The notes under the pieces: generated by a model
Told to the model about the DNA's origin: nothing
Database searches by the model: none
The model's input: the letters and a program-made list of their open reading frames with translations, nothing else
In this document: positions 5,388 through 7,501 of the stretch, one piece after another
How positions within the stretch are numbered: position 1 is the first letter of the stretch
How the letters are laid out: the number at the start of each line of letters is the position of its first letter
Assembly (NCBI GenBank): GCA_003660485.1
Contig: QMUI01000036.1
Span: 1-7,501 of the forward strand
Direction of reading: 5' to 3'
Source of the DNA: Thermococci archaeon
GTDB taxonomy: Archaea > Methanobacteriota_B > Thermococci > Thermococcales > Thermococcaceae
Length of the DNA stretch: 7,501 nt
Position numbers and translations under genes: made by a program

Positions 5388-6146
5388 ATGATCGCTGAAG
5401 TTCTCACGATAGGTGATGAGCTTTTAACGGGGAATACCGTCGACAGCAACTCCGCTTATATAGCCCAAAAGCTGACCGAGAGGGGTTACCGGGTTAGGAG
5501 GATAACTACGGTTGGCGACGATGTTGAGGAAATAATGAATGTGATAAGGGAGATACTTGAAAGGAAGCCTTCAGTTCTCGTGATCTCTGGGGGTTTGGGG
5601 CCAACTCACGATGATGTAACTATGCTCGCCGTTGCAAAGGCCTTAGGTAGGGATCTTGTACTGTGTGAGGATTGCTTGGAGAGGATAAGGCAGTTCTATG
5701 AAGAGCTTCACAGGAAGGGGTTAATTGATGATCCAACGCTTAACGAGGCGAGAAAGAAGATGGCCTACCTCCCAGAAGGTGCAACTCCGCTAGAGAACAC
5801 GGAAGGAGCTGCTCCTGGGGCCTACATAGAATATGGGGGAGTTAAAATTTTCGTTCTCCCCGGGATGCCCAGGGAAATGAAGGCCATGCTCGAGAGGGAA
5901 GTCCTCCCCAGGATAGGGGAGAGGAAGTTCGTCCAGAAGAAGTTCCTGGCAGAGATAACCGATGAGAGCAAGCTTGCTCCCATACTGAATGAGGCAATTG
6001 AGAGGTTTAAGGTCAAGATTCACTCCTCCCCAAAGGGTTTCGGCAAGTTCATTGGGATAATAATATTCGCCGAGGACGAGGCTAAGGTTAAAGAAGTGGT
6101 TGAGTTCATGGAGGGCAAGGGAATAAGGTTCATGGAAGGCTGGTAG
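5388..6146 (+). CDS. CinA-like protein, MoaB/MogA-type nucleotide-binding domain only
   Basis: This 252-residue protein corresponds to the N-terminal domain of CinA (COG1058), with a molybdopterin-binding-like MoaB/MogA fold. Motifs in order are TIGDELLTGNT (7-17), TVGDD (41-45), SGGLGPTHDDVT (67-78), NTEGAAPG (137-144) and VLPGMPREM (156-164). In bacteria this domain is linked to ADP-ribose pyrophosphatase activity and is usually fused to a C-terminal nicotinamide-nucleotide amidase of about 150 residues. That domain is absent here, as is usual in archaea, so a role in nucleotide cleanup or pyridine-nucleotide salvage is plausible but not shown. The ATG start is fixed by the conserved opening MIAEVLTIGDELL. 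It leads an operon with the aIF2B-like gene 2 bp downstream. Confidence 0.9.
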   Translation: MIAEVLTIGDELLTGNTVDSNSAYIAQKLTERGYRVRRITTVGDDVEEIMNVIREILERKPSVLVISGGLGPTHDDVTMLAVAKALGRDLVLCEDCLERIRQFYEELHRKGLIDDPTLNEARKKMAYLPEGATPLENTEGAAPGAYIEYGGVKIFVLPGMPREMKAMLEREVLPRIGERKFVQKKFLAEITDESKLAPILNEAIERFKVKIHSSPKGFGKFIGIIIFAEDEAKVKEVVEFMEGKGIRFMEGW

Positions 6147-6148
6147 CC

Positions 6149-6979
6149 ATGCTTCCGAACAGCGTTCTTTCCATACTCAAGGAGATGAGGGAGGAGAGAA
6201 TAAGGGGGGCAAGCTGGTTAGCAAAGCGAGGTGCTGAAGCCTTTCTAGTTCTCGCAAGGGAGATGGACGAGTCGCTCCTAGAAGATGCAATCAGGGAACT
6301 TAAGGAGGAGATTATCAGGGTAAACCCCAGCATGGCCTCCCTCCATAACCTTGCAAGATTCTTCCCAGTAACCAATGATAGGGAGAAGATAATTGCGAGG
6401 GCTGAGGAGTTCCTCAGGAGGATAGAGGAAGCAAAGAGGGAGCTCGCTTCTATAGGAGCCCAGCTCATCGATCCTGGGGACGTAATAATAACCCACTCCC
6501 TGTCTTCAGCAGTCCTCGAGATATTCAAGCTGGCAAAAACCCGTGGAAAGGAGTTTAAGGTAATTCTTACCGAGAGTGCCCCTGACTATGAGGGATTGAA
6601 GCTCGCTGAAGAGTTGAATTCCCTTGGGATAGATTTTGAGATAATAACTGACTCTCAGATAGGCCTGTTCTGCAGGAAGGCTACACTCGCCCTGGTTGGG
6701 GCCGATATGGTAACTAAAGATGGCTACGTTGTTAACAAGGTCGGCACTTATCTTCTGGCCCTAGCCTGCCATGAAAACAATGTTCCATTCTACGTCGCCG
6801 CCGAAACTTACAAGTTCCACCCAACTCAAAAAGCCGAAGATGTAGAGCTGGTGGAGAGGCCCCTTAAGAGGGGTAAATTCGAAGTTAGGAACGTTCTCTT
6901 TGACATAACCCCTTGGAGGTTCATAAGGGGGATAATAACTGAGCTCGGTATTATAGTTCCGCCGAGGGACTTGCAATGA
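6149..6979 (+). CDS. aIF2B-family (eIF2B alpha/beta/delta-like) protein
   Basis: This 276-residue member of the eIF2B/MtnA/ribose-1,5-bisphosphate isomerase superfamily has a helical N-terminal half (1-105) and a Rossmann-like C-terminal half. Landmarks are DVIITHSLSSAVLE (111-124), ILTESAPDYEG (139-149), GADMVTKDGYVVNKVGTYLLAL (184-205) and FYVAAETYKF (214-223). In the sugar-phosphate isomerases of the family (MtnA, R15P isomerase) the first landmark contains the catalytic cysteine, THC; here it is THS (Ser117). The catalytic aspartate of GAD (Asp186) and the Asn-Lys of VVNK are retained. This argues against a standard isomerase and fits the eIF2B-regulatory-like group, although archaea lack a proven eIF2B exchange complex, so the real role is open. 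The ATG lies 2 bp after the cinA-like stop with GGAAGG upstream, and the stop overlaps the next start as ATGA. The operon layout implies coupled expression. Confidence 0.88.
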   Translation: MLPNSVLSILKEMREERIRGASWLAKRGAEAFLVLAREMDESLLEDAIRELKEEIIRVNPSMASLHNLARFFPVTNDREKIIARAEEFLRRIEEAKRELASIGAQLIDPGDVIITHSLSSAVLEIFKLAKTRGKEFKVILTESAPDYEGLKLAEELNSLGIDFEIITDSQIGLFCRKATLALVGADMVTKDGYVVNKVGTYLLALACHENNVPFYVAAETYKFHPTQKAEDVELVERPLKRGKFEVRNVLFDITPWRFIRGIITELGIIVPPRDLQ

Positions 6980-7501
6980 AGCTCAGGGGAGATGCGAGGG
7001 AAATCTACAAGGCGATAAGAAAAATAATCCTTGAGAAAATTAAGCATGAGGAAGCAAAAAAGTTCCTTGACGATTTTGCTCCGACCTCTAATAGGGAAGA
7101 GATCCTGCGAAGGCAGGAGTACTTGAGGGAAGGAATGGAAAAGGTCAGCGAAGATGTTAGGGGGTACATAGAAAGGATAAGGCCGATAAGGTTTAGGAGG
7201 GACTACCTGCACGATAGGATACTCATAGTCAGCGAAGAGGAAGTTGAGGAAGCTGAAAAGCTGAGCCTCTGCATGGTCTCGACGGAGCCAGTTGAAGGTT
7301 ACGATTTAATTCTAAGTACAACTAGTTACGGCATTGAGGTAGAGTTAAAGCCCTATGATATTGCCCCCGAACTTTACGTAATGCCCCTGTGGGAGAACCG
7401 AGATGTTCTCAAGGCTTTAGCTAAGCTGTTCCCTGAAGGTGTGGCTGGAAAGATACTCGAAGCCTTAGAACCACTTAAAGATGTTATGAGGAGGAAAGAG
7501 A
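6976..7501 (+). CDS. N-terminal part of a gene tentatively of the MutS-related family (3'-truncated by window edge)
   Basis: An open frame begins at ATG 6976, overlapping the previous stop by 4 nt (ATGA), and stays open for 175 codons to the end of the window. The product starts MKLRGDAREIYKAIRKIILE and is charged and mostly helical, with NREEILRRQEYLREGMEKV (39-57) followed by RILIVSEEEVEEAEKL (81-96) and a section with strands. The helical N-terminus resembles the clamp/lever region that precedes the ATPase in archaeal MutS-like proteins, and such a gene is what I expect next to an aIF2B gene in Pyrococcus (memory, unchecked). The decisive ATPase domain would lie beyond the window, so the family call is tentative. 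Coding status is firm: archaeal-type codon use, no stops, operon overlap. Confidence 0.6.
   Translation, partial: MKLRGDAREIYKAIRKIILEKIKHEEAKKFLDDFAPTSNREEILRRQEYLREGMEKVSEDVRGYIERIRPIRFRRDYLHDRILIVSEEEVEEAEKLSLCMVSTEPVEGYDLILSTTSYGIEVELKPYDIAPELYVMPLWENRDVLKALAKLFPEGVAGKILEALEPLKDVMRRKE

Noticed and set aside
5790..6528. Minus-strand open stretches opposite the cinA-like and aIF2B-like genes (up to 132 codons)
   Set aside because: They are antisense shadows of well-supported genes, with serine/leucine-rich translations and no domains.
6826..7212. Minus-strand 128-codon open stretch from a GTG start
   Set aside because: It lies opposite the aIF2B-like and following coding regions, lacks a ribosome-binding site and shows no recognisable protein motif.

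Overview
The window reads as chromosomal DNA of a hyperthermophilic euryarchaeon of the Thermococcales, most likely a Pyrococcus. This rests on AGG/AGA arginine and ATA isoleucine codon use, ribosome-binding sites of GGTGAT/GAGGTG type, TATA-box promoters, GTG/TTG starts, very short gene gaps, and recognisable archaeal proteins: a short 339-residue PurA, an aIF2B-like protein and an archaeal-type AAA ATPase. From memory and unchecked, purA (PH0438) and an aIF2B gene (PH0440) lie close together in P. horikoshii, which fits the frame of this locus.

Layout. Positions 1-930 hold the C-terminal part of hypF ([NiFe]-hydrogenase maturation), + strand. Positions 931-1520 are a 590-bp stretch with no convincing intact gene but a striking series of inverted repeats, a possible decayed minus-strand reading frame, an internal TATA box, and a hairpin plus tail resembling the right end / omega-RNA of IS200/IS605-type (TnpB) elements. 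I read this as the relic of one or more such elements, possibly still expressing a structured RNA. purA follows on the + strand (1521-2540).

Positions 2533-5330 carry four minus-strand genes. In transcription order they are an alpha/beta-hydrolase (monoacylglycerol lipase / lysophospholipase type), a putative HEXXH zinc metalloprotease translationally coupled to it, a tiny zinc-ribbon protein, and an ATPase_2-type P-loop ATPase overlapping the zinc-ribbon gene. This block overlaps purA tail-to-tail by 8 nt and faces cinA head-to-head across 57 bp, so it looks like a cassette set between housekeeping genes.

Positions 5388-7501 form a tightly packed + strand operon: a CinA/MoaB-fold protein, an aIF2B-family protein whose isomerase cysteine is replaced by serine, and the start of a gene I tentatively assign to the MutS-related family (runs off the window). 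Gaps are 2 bp and an ATGA overlap.

Most of the window is ordinary housekeeping sequence. The part most worth a second look is the structured 1021-1440 region; the minus-strand cassette and the substituted aIF2B-like protein come next.
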